Assembly: GCF_022695985.1 (NCBI RefSeq)
Contig: NZ_JAAPBF010000007.1
Location: 1-64,000, forward strand
Length of the DNA stretch: 64,000 bases
Reading direction: 5' to 3'
From: Streptomyces sp. NP-1717
Lineage (GTDB): Bacteria > Actinomycetota > Actinomycetes > Streptomycetales > Streptomycetaceae
Shown piece by piece: positions 18,943 to 28,976 of this stretch. How positions within the stretch are numbered: the first letter of the stretch is position 1; each line of letters starts with the position of its first letter. The position numbers and the translations under genes were made by a program. Below the pieces are notes generated by a model. That model made no database searches, was not told where the DNA came from, and saw only the letters and a program-made list of their open reading frames with translations.

Positions 18943-19632
18943 ATGGAGCACCGCAGTATCGGTGAACTCATGACCCGCGACGTCGTGAGCGTGCGGCTCG
19001 ACACGCCCTTCAAGGAAATCGCCAGAGCCCTGTCGGATCACGGCGTCAGCGCCGTACCCGTGCTGGACGACGGCGGCCGACCGGTCGGTGTCGTCTCCGA
19101 GGCCGACTTGCTGCGCAAGGCGGCCAACAGGTCCGATCAGTCCGGCAGAACGCCCCTGCCCCACCTCGACGCGTGGGAGCGAGCCAGGGCCGAAGGCGTG
19201 GTCGCCGCGGAGATCATGTCCGCTCCGGCGCTGTGCGCGTACCCCCGGTGGACGGTCGTGGAGGCCGCGCGCGTCATGGCCGACCGGCACGTCAAACGTC
19301 TGCCCGTGGTGGACGAGACGGACACTCTGCTGGGCATCGTCAGCCGGTCCGACCTGCTGCGGGTCTTTCTCCGGCAGGACAGCGCCATCCACGAGGAGAT
19401 CACGCGCGACATCCTGGCGCGCACCCTGGGTCTGGCGCCGTCCGCCGTCACGGTCGAGGTCGAACAGGGACGGGTCTCGCTGCACGGCTCGGTCGACGAG
19501 GAGCACACCATCGCGGTGCTCTTGCGACTGTGCGGCAGCGTGGACGGTGTCGTCGCGGTCTCCGAGGACCTCGAACATCCGCCGGCCGTCACCGGCCCGG
19601 ATGAATCCGTCGGGAGGGGGCCGTCCTCCTGA
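18943..19632 (+). CDS. CBS-CBS-BON domain protein
   Basis: This 229-residue cytosolic protein has a pair of CBS domains (about residues 5-60 and 90-150: IGELMTRDVVSVRLDTPFKE with VGVVSEADLLRK, and EIMSAPALCAYPRWTV with LGIVSRSDLLRVFLRQD). These form one Bateman module for an adenine nucleotide. A BON domain follows (about 150-215: ILARTLGLAPSAVTVEVEQG). CBS-BON proteins are common in actinobacterial hypoxia/dormancy gene sets. ATG 18943 lies 8 bases after GGAAGGAG; an in-frame GTG at 18934 overlaps that ribosome-binding site. It converges on the sensor kinase at 19823. It is the left edge of the redox island. Confidence 0.88.
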   Translation: MEHRSIGELMTRDVVSVRLDTPFKEIARALSDHGVSAVPVLDDGGRPVGVVSEADLLRKAANRSDQSGRTPLPHLDAWERARAEGVVAAEIMSAPALCAYPRWTVVEAARVMADRHVKRLPVVDETDTLLGIVSRSDLLRVFLRQDSAIHEEITRDILARTLGLAPSAVTVEVEQGRVSLHGSVDEEHTIAVLLRLCGSVDGVVAVSEDLEHPPAVTGPDESVGRGPSS

Positions 19633-19822
19633 GCCCTGCTGTGACCGCCGGTCCGGACGGTTGGGACGAGGTTCCCGACCTACCGGCGAGCTTCGAGCCG
19701 CGCACCCGTACGGTCCGCGCCGGCGCAGGACCGTTCCGGCGCCGACGGCCGGAACGTGACCCGGTGAAGACATGGTGGTGCGGGCGGGATCGGCCCGTGC
19801 GGCGTTCGCGACCGGTACGGCT

Positions 19823-21291
19823 TCACCCGGAGGTCGGCGCCGTGTCCGGGGGCGAGGCCGGCAACGTCATGGTGAACACTGTGCGGCCGGGCCGGCTCTC
19901 GACCTCAACCGTGCCCCCGTGGGCCGTGACGACCGCGTAGACAATGGCCAGGCCCAATCCGGTACTGCCCGTCGTGCGCGAGCGGGCGTGGTCGCCGCGG
20001 GCAAAGCGCCCGAAGACCTCGGGCAGAAGCCCCTCCTCGATGCCCGGGCCGTTGTCCGTCACCGTCAGCCCGATACGGCTCGCTTCCGCTGAGAGCCGGA
20101 CAGTGACCTCGGTACCCGCGGGGGTATGGGTGCGCGCGTTGGCGAGCAGATTCCCGATGGCCTGGTACAGACGGTGCTCGTCCCCCTCCGTCGTCACGGA
20201 CCCCTGCGGCAGATCCAGCTGCCAAAGGTGATCCGGGCCTGCGGCCCGCGCGTCGTCCGTGGCGTCGAGGACCAGCCGCGTCAGGTCGACCCGGGAGCGG
20301 CTGAGGGCACGGCCGGCGTCGATCCGGGCGAGCAGCAGCAGGTCGTCCACCAGGCGGCTCATGCGTTCGGACTCGGACTGGATGCGGTCCAGTGCGCGGC
20401 GCACCTCGGGCGGTACGGGACTCCTGGTCCGGAGTGCGAGTTCCGCGTGCCCACGGATGTTGGCCACAGGTGTTCGCAGCTCGTGACTCGCGTCCGCGGC
20501 GAAGTGCCGCAGGCGTTGCTCGCCGGCCTGACGGCGCTCCAGGGCGTCGCCCACGTGGCCGAGCATGCGGTTGACGGCCGTACCGACCTGCCCCACCTCG
20601 GTCCTGGGGTCACCGACCGCTACCGGCTCCGGCATGGCGACCTCGCCGCTGGCCAGCGGCCGCTCCGCCACGCTCACCGCGGTACTGGTCACCCGGTTCA
20701 GTGGACGCAGCGAGAAGCGCACCCAGAGCGCTCCGAGAATCCCGGTGACCGCGAGGGCGGCGGCGAACACCACCGCCTCCACCCCTTCGAGCCGGCGCAC
20801 CGTCTCCTCGACGGGGCGTAGGGGCAGTCCGGTGACGACGACATCCTTGTCGTCACCCCGGACGGCGGTGAGGCGGTAGAGGCCCAGTGCGGACAGTCTG
20901 CGGCTGTGGGCTTCCCCATCGACGGGCAGCTGTTCGAGTGTCCGTCGGTCGGCGGGGTCCAGTGGGACTTCGGCGTCCGTCTCGTCCCTGACGACCGCGG
21001 CCTGAATGACGGACCCGGTCAGCAGCCGGGCGCCGAATGTGCCTTCGGACTGACCGCGGGTGTCGGGCATGTTGTCGGCGTCGGGCGGGGACTCGTGCTC
21101 CAGGCTTTCCGCGAATCGTCCTCCGGAGGCGGCGAGTTGCTGGTCGAGGCGCCTCACGAGGAAGCCTTCGAGCGCGAGGACGGTGGAGAATCCCACCGCC
21201 AGGCACGCGAGGGCGAGCAGAACGACCATTCCGGTGGTCAGCTGGCTCCGCAGGGTGCGCGGCAGCGGGACCCGGGGAAACCGCGGGCGCA

Positions 21292-21292
<1 letters not shown>
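19823..21292 (-). CDS. Sensor histidine kinase (EnvZ/CusS-like)
   Basis: A 489-residue membrane kinase. TM1 is about residues 17-40 (GMVVLLALACLAVGFSTVL). An extracytoplasmic sensor of about 120 residues, with no recognised fold, runs to TM2 (AVVFAAALAVTGILGALWV). Then come HAMP, the H-box DASHELRTPVANIRGHAE (His about 269), the N-box NLLANARTHTPAGT, G1 VTDNGPGIEE, and G2 TGSTGLGLAIVYAVV. The start ATG overlaps the stop of the response regulator (TGATG at 21292-21296), so the two are translationally coupled. It probably phosphorylates that regulator in response to an envelope or redox signal and controls the divergent flavin electron-transfer operon. Confidence 0.92.
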
Positions 21293-22026
<734 letters not shown>

Positions 22027-22074
22027 GGTCTCTCCAGCATCCCTCCGAACCGGGGCCGTGGCGTTCTGGGCTCG

Positions 22075-22129
22075 CTCTGAGTTTCCTCTGAATACGGCCG
22101 CGGTGACCTCTTTCAGAGGAGCCTCAGAG
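22075..22129. promoter_or_regulatory. Tandem response-regulator boxes, both orientations
   Basis: CTCTGA-N5-CTCTGA (22075-22091) is followed by its reverse complement, TCAGAG-N5-TCAGAG (22113-22129). The 11-bp period matches OmpR-family binding. The site lies between the divergent regulator gene and the flavocytochrome operon, so one protein could control both. Confidence 0.7.
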
Positions 22130-22172
22130 GTCGCGTTGCGACGGTGGTCAGCACCCGGCGGAAAGAAGGCCC

Positions 22173-23534
22173 ATGACTACCACGACCCCCGCGCGACACC
22201 GTGCGGACCGTGCCCCGCGACTGCGACGTCCGCGTTCGGTGGTGCCCCTGGTGGTGCAGGCCGTGATCTGGCTGGGCGCCGCGGGAGTCGTCGGCCTGTG
22301 GTGGAGTCACACCGCGTCGGTGGTGGGCGCAGGCGCGTGGCTGACGGACGCGGGCCGGATCACCGGACTTCTCGCGGGCTACGCCTGTGCGGTGCTGGTG
22401 GCGCTGATGGCCCGCGTCCCCCTGCTCGACCACAGCATCGGCACCGACCGGCTGGCGCGCTGGCACGCCCTCGGCGGTCGCTACACGATCTCGCTGATCC
22501 TCGCCCACACCCTGCTGATCATCTGGGGATACGCGCTCACGTCGGGCGACGGGCCGGTGAGTCAGACGAGCACACTGGTGTTCCACTATCCGGACATGCT
22601 CAAGGCCACCGCCGCCTTCGTGCTCTTCGTCGTCACCGCGTTCGTCTCGGCCCGCGCCGCGCGCCGCAGGATGAGCTACGAGACCTGGCACTATCTGCAC
22701 TTCGCGACCTATCTGGCCGTCTTCCTCGCCTTCTTCCACCAGCTGAGCAACGGTGCCGACTTCGTCGGGCACCCGACCGCCCAGGCGGCCTGGTACACGC
22801 TGTATCTCGGGGTAGCCGCCCTCATCGGCTGGTACCGCTTCCTGGTCCCCGTACGGCGTTCGCTCCGTCACCGGCTGCGGGTGGCGGACGTCCGGCACGA
22901 AGCCCCCGGCATCGTCTCGGTGCACCTGACGGGGCAGCACCTGGACGAACTGAACGCACGGCCGGGGCAGTTCTTCCGCTGGCGCTTCCTGGCACCCGGC
23001 CTGTGGTGGACCGCCAATCCGTACTCCCTCTCCGCCCCGCCCCTCCCCCGTCATCTGCGGATCACCGTGAAGGCGACGGGAAAGCACAGCGCGGCGCTGG
23101 CGGGACTTCGGCCGGGCACCCGGGTGTGGGCGGAGGGACCGTACGGCGCCTTCACCGCGGCCCGCAGCAGATCGCGCAAGATCCTGCTGCTGGCGGGCGG
23201 CGTGGGCATCACCCCTCTCCGGGCCCTCTTCGAGACCCTCCCGGGAGAGGTGACCCTGATCTACCGGGCCCGCCGTCCGCAGGACATGGCGCTGTGCGCC
23301 GAACTCGACTCCGTAGCGGCGGCGCGGGGGGCCGTCGTGCACTACGTCGCGGGCGAACCCGCCACCAGCCGCTCCCCACTGACGGCGAGTGCGCTGAGCT
23401 CCCTGGTACCGGACCTCGCGGCCCACGAGGTGTATCTGTGCGGTCCGCCCGGGATGACCGACACCGCCAAGCACGCACTGCGTGACGCCGGTGTGCCCCG
23501 CCGTCACATCCACCACGAGTCGTTCGAGTTCTGA
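22173..23534 (+). CDS. Ferric-reductase-like transmembrane flavocytochrome (FRE/NOX-type)
   Basis: This 453-residue membrane protein probably moves electrons from NAD(P)H across the membrane. About six hydrophobic helices occupy the first 225 residues, with histidines placed as haem ligands in RWHALGGRYTISLILAHTLLI and YETWHYLHFATYLAVFLAFFH. The cytosolic half is a ferredoxin-reductase module: FAD-binding PGQFFRWRFLAPGLWW and NPYSLS, then the nucleotide-binding GGVGITPLRALFETL and CGPPGMTD. It is followed within 12 bases by an FMN-binding protein and then ApbE. This makes the likely path NAD(P)H to FAD to haem to extracytosolic covalent FMN. The operon promoter carries the response-regulator boxes. 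The final acceptor is unknown. Confidence 0.9.
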   Translation: MTTTTPARHRADRAPRLRRPRSVVPLVVQAVIWLGAAGVVGLWWSHTASVVGAGAWLTDAGRITGLLAGYACAVLVALMARVPLLDHSIGTDRLARWHALGGRYTISLILAHTLLIIWGYALTSGDGPVSQTSTLVFHYPDMLKATAAFVLFVVTAFVSARAARRRMSYETWHYLHFATYLAVFLAFFHQLSNGADFVGHPTAQAAWYTLYLGVAALIGWYRFLVPVRRSLRHRLRVADVRHEAPGIVSVHLTGQHLDELNARPGQFFRWRFLAPGLWWTANPYSLSAPPLPRHLRITVKATGKHSAALAGLRPGTRVWAEGPYGAFTAARSRSRKILLLAGGVGITPLRALFETLPGEVTLIYRARRPQDMALCAELDSVAAARGAVVHYVAGEPATSRSPLTASALSSLVPDLAAHEVYLCGPPGMTDTAKHALRDAGVPRRHIHHESFEF

Positions 23535-23545
23535 GGAGGCCCACC

Positions 23546-24007
23546 GTGCGCGCAGCGCCCACCATGCGCAGAGCCGTACTCGCCGCGGCGTCGACCAGCG
23601 CCCTCGTCGTCCTGCTCCTTACCCTCAAACCGCACCAGCCGGCCACCCCGGTGGGCGGTGCGTCACCACCGGCGGGGACGTCACCGGCCCCGACCGGGCC
23701 GGCGGCACCACCGGGCGGGTCCCGGCCGGGCACCGGCACCTACACGGGTGACGCCGTGTCCACCCAGTACGGCACGGTGCAGGTCGCGGCCACCGTCAAG
23801 GCCGGGAAGCTGACGGACGTCAAGGTGATCCAGGTGCCGTCCGGCAACGGACGCGACCAGCAGATCGCCGCGTACGCCGTGCCACGCCTGACGAAGGAGG
23901 CTCTGGCCACACACAGTGCGCACATCGACGCCGTCTCCGGGGCGAGCTACACCAGCCAGGGGTACATCCAGTCCCTCCAGAGCGCATTGGACAGGGCCGG
24001 TGCCTGA
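23546..24007 (+). CDS. Exported FMN-binding domain protein
   Basis: A 153-residue protein with an N-terminal signal/anchor (VLAAASTSALVVLLLTL), a Pro/Ala/Gly-rich linker to about residue 62, then an FMN-binding (NqrC/RnfG-like) domain: TYTGDAVSTQYGTVQVAATV, KVIQVPSGNGRDQQIAAYAVPRL, then SGASYTSQGYIQSLQSAL. The SGASYT motif (residues 131-136) matches the ApbE flavinylation consensus, with the last Thr as probable covalent FMN site. GTG 23546 has AGGAGG six bases upstream. It sits between a flavocytochrome and ApbE, so it is likely the extracytosolic electron carrier. There is no lipobox cysteine, so anchoring would be by the N-terminal helix. Confidence 0.9.
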   Translation: MRAAPTMRRAVLAAASTSALVVLLLTLKPHQPATPVGGASPPAGTSPAPTGPAAPPGGSRPGTGTYTGDAVSTQYGTVQVAATVKAGKLTDVKVIQVPSGNGRDQQIAAYAVPRLTKEALATHSAHIDAVSGASYTSQGYIQSLQSALDRAGA

Positions 24008-24821
24008 CACCGGGCGCGGTCTGCGCCATGTCGAGCACGTCATGGGCACCGTCGTCTCCTTCGACATCCGGGACGGACGCGCCCCCGCGATCGAGGCGGC
24101 ACTGAGCGAAGCGGTGTCCTGGCTGCACCATGTCGACGAGGTGTACTCCCCGTACCGGCCCGACAGCGCCGTCAGCCGTCTGGCCGGGCACGAGATCGGA
24201 CCCGCCGACTGCTCCTCGGAGGTACGCGAGGTCCTTGATCTCTGCCGGGACGCGGTGCGGACCAGCGGCGGCTGGTTCAGCCATCTCGCGACCGGGGTCC
24301 TCGACCCGTCGGGGCTGGTCAAGGGCTGGGCGGTGGAGGGCGCGTCCCGGATCCTGTACGAGGCGGGGGCCCGCAACACCTGTCTGAACGGCGGCGGTGA
24401 CCTGCGGCTGAGAGGCGAGGCGGCACCAGGCACTCCCTGGCGCGTCGGGATCGCCCACCCCCTGCGCCACGGAGAACTCTGCACCGTCGTCGAGGGTGGC
24501 GACCTGGCCATCGCCACCTCCGGAACAGCTCAACGCGGGACCCACATCGTCAATCCGCACCTCGCCGTACCCGCCGACGGCCTGGCGTCGGTCACCGTCA
24601 CCGGCGACGGGCTCACGATGACCGACGCCTACGCCACCGCGGCCTTCGCGAAGGGAGAGTCGGCACAGGACTGGCTGGAGTCACTGGACGGTTACGAGGG
24701 ATTCGCGGTGTTGCCTGACGGCGGGTCATGGCGCACCCACGGCTTCCCCGGTGAGACGGTGCGGCCGGCGCACAGCGCATCCGGTGTCCCGTCCCCTCTG
24801 TCACGACGCCCCCCGCGGTGA
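24000..24821 (+). CDS. apbE: FAD:protein FMN transferase (ApbE)
   Basis: ApbE cleaves FAD and attaches the FMN half to a Thr of a partner protein outside the cytoplasm. The 273-residue protein shows HVMGTVVSFDIRDG at the N-terminus, DEVYSPYRPDSAVSRL, LDPSGLVKGWAVEGASRIL, CLNGGGDLRLRG, ATSGTAQRGTHIVNP and the metal-site region MTDAYATAAFAKG. GTG 24000 overlaps the stop of the FMN-binding gene by eight bases, so translation is coupled. No signal peptide is evident from this start. That is odd for an enzyme whose target is exported; the substrate could be modified before export or the protein could leave by another route. Its target is almost certainly the preceding gene product. Confidence 0.9.
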   Translation: MPDTGRGLRHVEHVMGTVVSFDIRDGRAPAIEAALSEAVSWLHHVDEVYSPYRPDSAVSRLAGHEIGPADCSSEVREVLDLCRDAVRTSGGWFSHLATGVLDPSGLVKGWAVEGASRILYEAGARNTCLNGGGDLRLRGEAAPGTPWRVGIAHPLRHGELCTVVEGGDLAIATSGTAQRGTHIVNPHLAVPADGLASVTVTGDGLTMTDAYATAAFAKGESAQDWLESLDGYEGFAVLPDGGSWRTHGFPGETVRPAHSASGVPSPLSRRPPR

Positions 24822-24943
24822 GCTGTCCCGCGCAACGGTGTGCCCCGATCGGCCGCGTTGTCCTGGCGCGGTGGACGGAGAGAGGGGACCCGGGAAGCTT
24901 TCATGGCGCCTGAGGCATTTCGCGCGATGGGCGGAGAACCGCT

Positions 24944-27376
24944 GTGGAACACGCAAGGATCCGGGGACGGCGTGGGAGAGAACAGGCTGCGCATGCCCGG
25001 CGGCTGCTGGAACCCGCGCTGTTGGCCGCGACGGCGGCCGCTCTGCTTGTCGGCGGGATCTTCTGGCTGGTCGGCGACCGGACTGTCGCCGACACTTTCT
25101 GGGTGGCGGGAACGGCACTCGCCTTGGTCCCCGCGATCGGCTGGGTCGTGGCCGCGTTGCGTAAGAGGCGGGCGGGCGTCGACCTGATCGCCGTGCTGGC
25201 GCTGGGCGGCACGCTGGCGGTCGGGGAGTATCTGGCAGGCGCCCTGATCGCGTTGATGCTGGCGACCGGGCGGGCACTCGACGCGGCTGCCGAGCGCCGG
25301 GCCTCGCACGATCTGAGGGCGCTGCTGGAGCACGCCCCGAGATCGGCGCATCGCCGCAGGGGACAGACGGTGTCCGTCGTCGCTCTCGCGGATGTGGCCG
25401 TGGGCGACACGATCGTGGTCGGATCCGGTGAGGTGGTGCCCGTGGACGGCCGGGTCACCGCCGGTACCGCACTTCTCGACGAGTCGGTGCTGACAGGAGA
25501 GTCCGCGCAGGTGGAACGCGGCACCGCGGACGTCGTGCGCAGTGGCGTGGTCAACGCGGGCGGTGTCTTCGAGCTGGAGGCGAGCGCGACCGCGGAGGAG
25601 AGCACCTACGCGGAGATCGTGCGGTTGGCTCAGCACGCCGGAGCCGAGCGGGCACCGACAGTACGGCTGGCGGAGCGTTACGCGGCGTGGTTCCTGCCCC
25701 TGTCGCTGGGAATGGCCGGGCTCGCCTGGGCGGTGAGCGGTTCCGCGGTGCGGGCGGTGGCGGTCCTGGTCGTCGCGACGCCCTGTCCGTTGCTGCTGGC
25801 GGCCCCCGTGGCAATCGTCTCGGGACTGTCCAGGGCGGCCCGCAGGGGCGTCATCGTGCGTGACGGCGGGGCACTGGAGAGGCTGGGACGGGCTCGCACA
25901 CTGGTGATCGACAAGACCGGCACCCTCACCGCCGGCCGGCCGCGTGTGCTTGAGGTCGCGGCGGCCCCGGGCAGGACGACCTCCGAGGTACTGCGGCTCG
26001 CCGCGTCGCTGGATCAGATCTCCGTGCACATTCTGGCGGAGGCCATCGTCCGCGAAGCAGGCGCCCGGGGGCTGACCCTGTCGATGCCCGACCGGGCCGA
26101 CGAGGAAGCCGGACGGGGAACCGCCGGTACGGTCGACGGCCACCGCGTCACCGTCGGGAAGACCGGTCTCGCCTCACAGGACCTGCCCGGCTGGGCACGG
26201 GCCGTCGACAACCGTGCCCTGCTCGACGGCGCCGCCGTCGCCTGGCTCACCGTCGATGACGCTCTCGCCGGCGCCGTACTGCTTCAGGATCCCCTGCGTC
26301 ACGACGCCCCACGCACGGTCCGACGGCTGAGGACAGCGGGGCTGACCCGGCTGCTGATGCTCACCGGCGACCGCGCCGAGCCCGCACTCGAGGTCGGGGC
26401 CGTACTCGGCCTGGACGACGTCCGCTCGGGACAACTGCCCGCCGACAAGGTCGCCGCGGTTCGGGAGGAATGCGCCCGCGCCGTCACCATCATGGTGGGC
26501 GACGGCGTCAACGACGCGCCCGCTCTGGCCACCGCCGACATCGGGGTGGCCATGGGTGCCCGGGGATCCACCGCGACCTCCGAAGCCGCTGACATCGTGC
26601 TGACCACCGACCGGGTGGACCGCTTGGCCGATGCCATGGAAATCGCGGTACGGGCCCGCAGGATCGCCGTGCAGAGCGCTGTCGGCGGCATGGTGATGTC
26701 CCTGGCCGCCATGGCAGCCGCCCTGCTGGGCTGGCTGCGGCCGGCCCCCGGAGCACTCCTGCAGGAAGCGATCGACACAGCTGTCATCCTCAACGCCCTC
26801 CGTGCACTCCTGCCGGCACGGGGCAATCGGGTCGCCCTCGAAACCGACACCGAGACGCTGATCCAGCGTTTCGCGATGGAACACGAGGACCTCCGGGACA
26901 CCCTTGACGCCATCAGAGAAGCCGCGGGCCTGATCTCCACCGACCAGGGACCGCAGGCCCTGCAGACGCTGCACCAGATCGACCGTCTGCTCACCGAGAG
27001 GCTGCTCCCCCATGAACACGCCGAGGAACAGCAGCTCTACCCGGCGCTGAGCAGACAGCTCGGCGGCCCGGCACACACCGAAACCATGAGCCGCGCCCAC
27101 ACCGAAATCGACCGCCTCGCCCGCCGCATCGCCACCCATCTCCAACTCGCGGACGAGTCCGGGTCGCTGCGCCCGGAACAACTCGACGACCTGCGGGCCT
27201 GCCTCTACGGGCTGCACACGGTCTTGCGTCTCCACTTCAGCCAGGAGGAGGAGAGTTATTTCTCCCTCTCCGCTTCCCCACCGGCCCTGGAATCGAACAA
27301 CCCGAACCTGACCCGTACGGGCGATGGCCGGCGGCCTGCCCGCCTCGATCCACCTCGGCACCGCGACGGGGATTGA
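24944..27376 (+). CDS. P1B-5-type metal-transporting ATPase with C-terminal hemerythrin domain
   Basis: This 810-residue pump probably exports Fe2+ and/or Ni2+/Co2+. It lacks an N-terminal HMA domain. Visible parts are TM helices from about residue 25, the actuator TGES (ESVLTGESAQVERG), the metal site TPCPLLLAAP (about 277-286), the phosphorylation motif DKTGTLTAG (Asp about 323), MVGDGVNDAPALA and the last-helix QEAIDTAVILNALRALL, the P1B-5 QExxD pattern. The usual nucleotide-domain SxHPL is SVHIL here. From about residue 640 a hemerythrin-like bundle supplies His/Glu ligands in MEHEDLRD, LPHEHAEEQQLYPAL, MSRAHTEIDRL and LRLHFSQEEESYF, presumably a di-iron or oxygen/iron sensor. GTG 24944 follows GGAG by seven bases. 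Confidence 0.9.
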   Translation: MEHARIRGRRGREQAAHARRLLEPALLAATAAALLVGGIFWLVGDRTVADTFWVAGTALALVPAIGWVVAALRKRRAGVDLIAVLALGGTLAVGEYLAGALIALMLATGRALDAAAERRASHDLRALLEHAPRSAHRRRGQTVSVVALADVAVGDTIVVGSGEVVPVDGRVTAGTALLDESVLTGESAQVERGTADVVRSGVVNAGGVFELEASATAEESTYAEIVRLAQHAGAERAPTVRLAERYAAWFLPLSLGMAGLAWAVSGSAVRAVAVLVVATPCPLLLAAPVAIVSGLSRAARRGVIVRDGGALERLGRARTLVIDKTGTLTAGRPRVLEVAAAPGRTTSEVLRLAASLDQISVHILAEAIVREAGARGLTLSMPDRADEEAGRGTAGTVDGHRVTVGKTGLASQDLPGWARAVDNRALLDGAAVAWLTVDDALAGAVLLQDPLRHDAPRTVRRLRTAGLTRLLMLTGDRAEPALEVGAVLGLDDVRSGQLPADKVAAVREECARAVTIMVGDGVNDAPALATADIGVAMGARGSTATSEAADIVLTTDRVDRLADAMEIAVRARRIAVQSAVGGMVMSLAAMAAALLGWLRPAPGALLQEAIDTAVILNALRALLPARGNRVALETDTETLIQRFAMEHEDLRDTLDAIREAAGLISTDQGPQALQTLHQIDRLLTERLLPHEHAEEQQLYPALSRQLGGPAHTETMSRAHTEIDRLARRIATHLQLADESGSLRPEQLDDLRACLYGLHTVLRLHFSQEEESYFSLSASPPALESNNPNLTRTGDGRRPARLDPPRHRDGD

Positions 27377-27630
27377 TCATGGCTGCCCACCGTCGGCCAC
27401 GGGGCCGACCGGCAGAGTGCGGCTCAGGTACGGGGTCTCCCGGGCCCGCACCATCCCGCGCCTGCTGATCTACCGCTACGACTCCCCGTCTTCCGGGGAA
27501 TGCGCCTGAAACCTCAGGGAGACGTTTGCTGTCGCCTGCCCGGTCAGCCGGACACTCCACCGCTGGCGGGACGCCGAGACCCTGTGGTCCTCTGGGAACG
27601 GTACCGGGAGGCCCGGCGAAGGAGGCGAGG
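27377..27630. other. Intergenic region before XRE-PPOX gene
   Basis: This 254-base stretch has no convincing coding pattern. It contains only a 5-bp stem CCCCG-N5-CGGGG near 27490. The promoter of the next gene should be here but no clear boxes are visible. Confidence 0.5.
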
Positions 27631-28320
27631 GTGGTGCGGGACAAGCGAACATCGCCGGACGACGGGGCCGAAGGCGTACCCAGGATGTCGGACGACACGG
27701 CCGACCGGGTGGAACTGCGCCGAATCCAGCTGGGACTCTCGCTGGCCGAGGTCGCGCACCGCGCGCACATGTCGCCGTCCTACCTGCGGGGGCTGGCTTC
27801 GCTGCACGGAGACTTCGACCCCGAGGGGCTTACCCGGCTGGCCGAGGCGCTGGACATGACACCATTCGAACTGCTCCACGGACGCGTCGAGCCGCCGCCC
27901 GGTCAGGGTGGCGCCGGGGCCCATCCGCGTCTGAGGCGACTCACGGAGCGCGAGTGCTGGAACCGGCTCGACACCCATGGGGTCGGGCGTCTGGCGTTCC
28001 CCGGGGATACCGCCCTCGTGGTCGTCCCGGTCAACTATCTCGTGGACGGCCGGAGCGTGGTGTACCGGACCCAGCCCGGAAGCGTCCCGGCGGTCGACGC
28101 GGGTACACCACTGTCCTTCGAGACCGACCACCTCGACGAGGCGCGGGCCTGCGGCTGGAGCGTCCTGCTGACGGGGACGACCGAGCACGTCACGGATCCC
28201 GCAACGATGAACGCCCTCGCGGACCGGGCGGGTTCACGCCCCTGGGCGGGCGGCTCGCGGCCCCTGTGGATCCGGCTGCTGCCGGAACACATCAGCGGCC
28301 GGGTCATCGATACATCCTGA
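27631..28320 (+). CDS. XRE helix-turn-helix / pyridoxamine-5'-phosphate-oxidase-like (PPOX) fusion
   Basis: A 229-residue protein. The N-terminal XRE-type HTH (about residues 25-75) reads LRRIQLGLSLAEVAHRAHMS and SYLRGLASLHGDFDPEGLTRLAEALDM. The C-terminal split-barrel flavin or F420 fold (about 90-225) has TERECWNRLDTHGVGRLAF, VVPVNYLVDGRSVVYRTQPG, LSFETDHLDEARACGWSVLLTG and IRLLPEHISGRVI. Such PPOX proteins are frequent in DevR/OsdR-type dormancy regulons. The HTH suggests that the flavin or a nucleotide modulates DNA binding, but that is inference. The GTGs at 27631 and 27634 both fit GGAGG upstream. Confidence 0.85.
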   Translation: MVRDKRTSPDDGAEGVPRMSDDTADRVELRRIQLGLSLAEVAHRAHMSPSYLRGLASLHGDFDPEGLTRLAEALDMTPFELLHGRVEPPPGQGGAGAHPRLRRLTERECWNRLDTHGVGRLAFPGDTALVVVPVNYLVDGRSVVYRTQPGSVPAVDAGTPLSFETDHLDEARACGWSVLLTGTTEHVTDPATMNALADRAGSRPWAGGSRPLWIRLLPEHISGRVIDTS

Positions 28321-28976
28321 CAGGGCTGCCGCGGCCACGGCTGACAGGCCGGTCACAGCTCCTTCAGCCGGAGCACGACCTCTTCCACGGCTCCGAACTC
28401 TCGGCCCAGCAGGTTCGGACGACTTCGCGTACGACACGAAAGGGCCCGGCGGCCGCTCGGCGTCACAGCGTCACTATCCTCGGACTACGAAACCAGTCGT
28501 CCGCCGCGTGCTGATCTGCGGCAACTGGCTTGATCGGCAAGGGCCCCGATGTCCCGGTGTCGACGGACAAGGGCGCCATCACGTGTGGTCGCCTAGCACG
28601 CGCTGCCGGCGGCCGACGGCATCAGCGGCCCGGCCGTCGCCGACCTGCGTCGGCGCCGGGCGGGCGAGCACGAATCCGGACGCTCCGCCTCGGGGATGAC
28701 GGGTCACCGGAAGACGACTCGACCGTGCGACCAGGTTCACTGGCCAGAGCCCGTTCTCGCGAAGAAAGCCATCGACGGGCCCGTCGCGAACCTGCACGGG
28801 ATCCCGCTTCACCTCCTACGGGGCGGACGGAAACCATGAGGCGTCCGCCCGTTCCCCGCATGCACAGGCACGAGGACGAGCCGACACTGGAGTCGAAGAC
28901 AAAGAATGGCCGGGACAGGCCGGATTTCGTGACCGCCTCCCGCGCCGCCGCCGACGACACACGAAGGAGAACCGAG
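28321..28976. other. Long intergenic region before CBS gene
   Basis: In 656 bases I find no ORF with streptomycete codon bias or a recognisable product. A gapped palindrome GGGCC-N5-GTCCC is present near 28545-28559, and GGCCGGGACAGGCC near 28910-28925. Both are reminiscent of DevR-type boxes but too weak to assign. The region could hold a decayed gene or an untranslated RNA. Confidence 0.5.

Noticed and set aside
28530..28976. In-frame extension upstream of the CBS protein at 28977
   Set aside because: ATG 28977 has a good AAGGAGA; the extension is Arg/Pro-rich without domain similarity.
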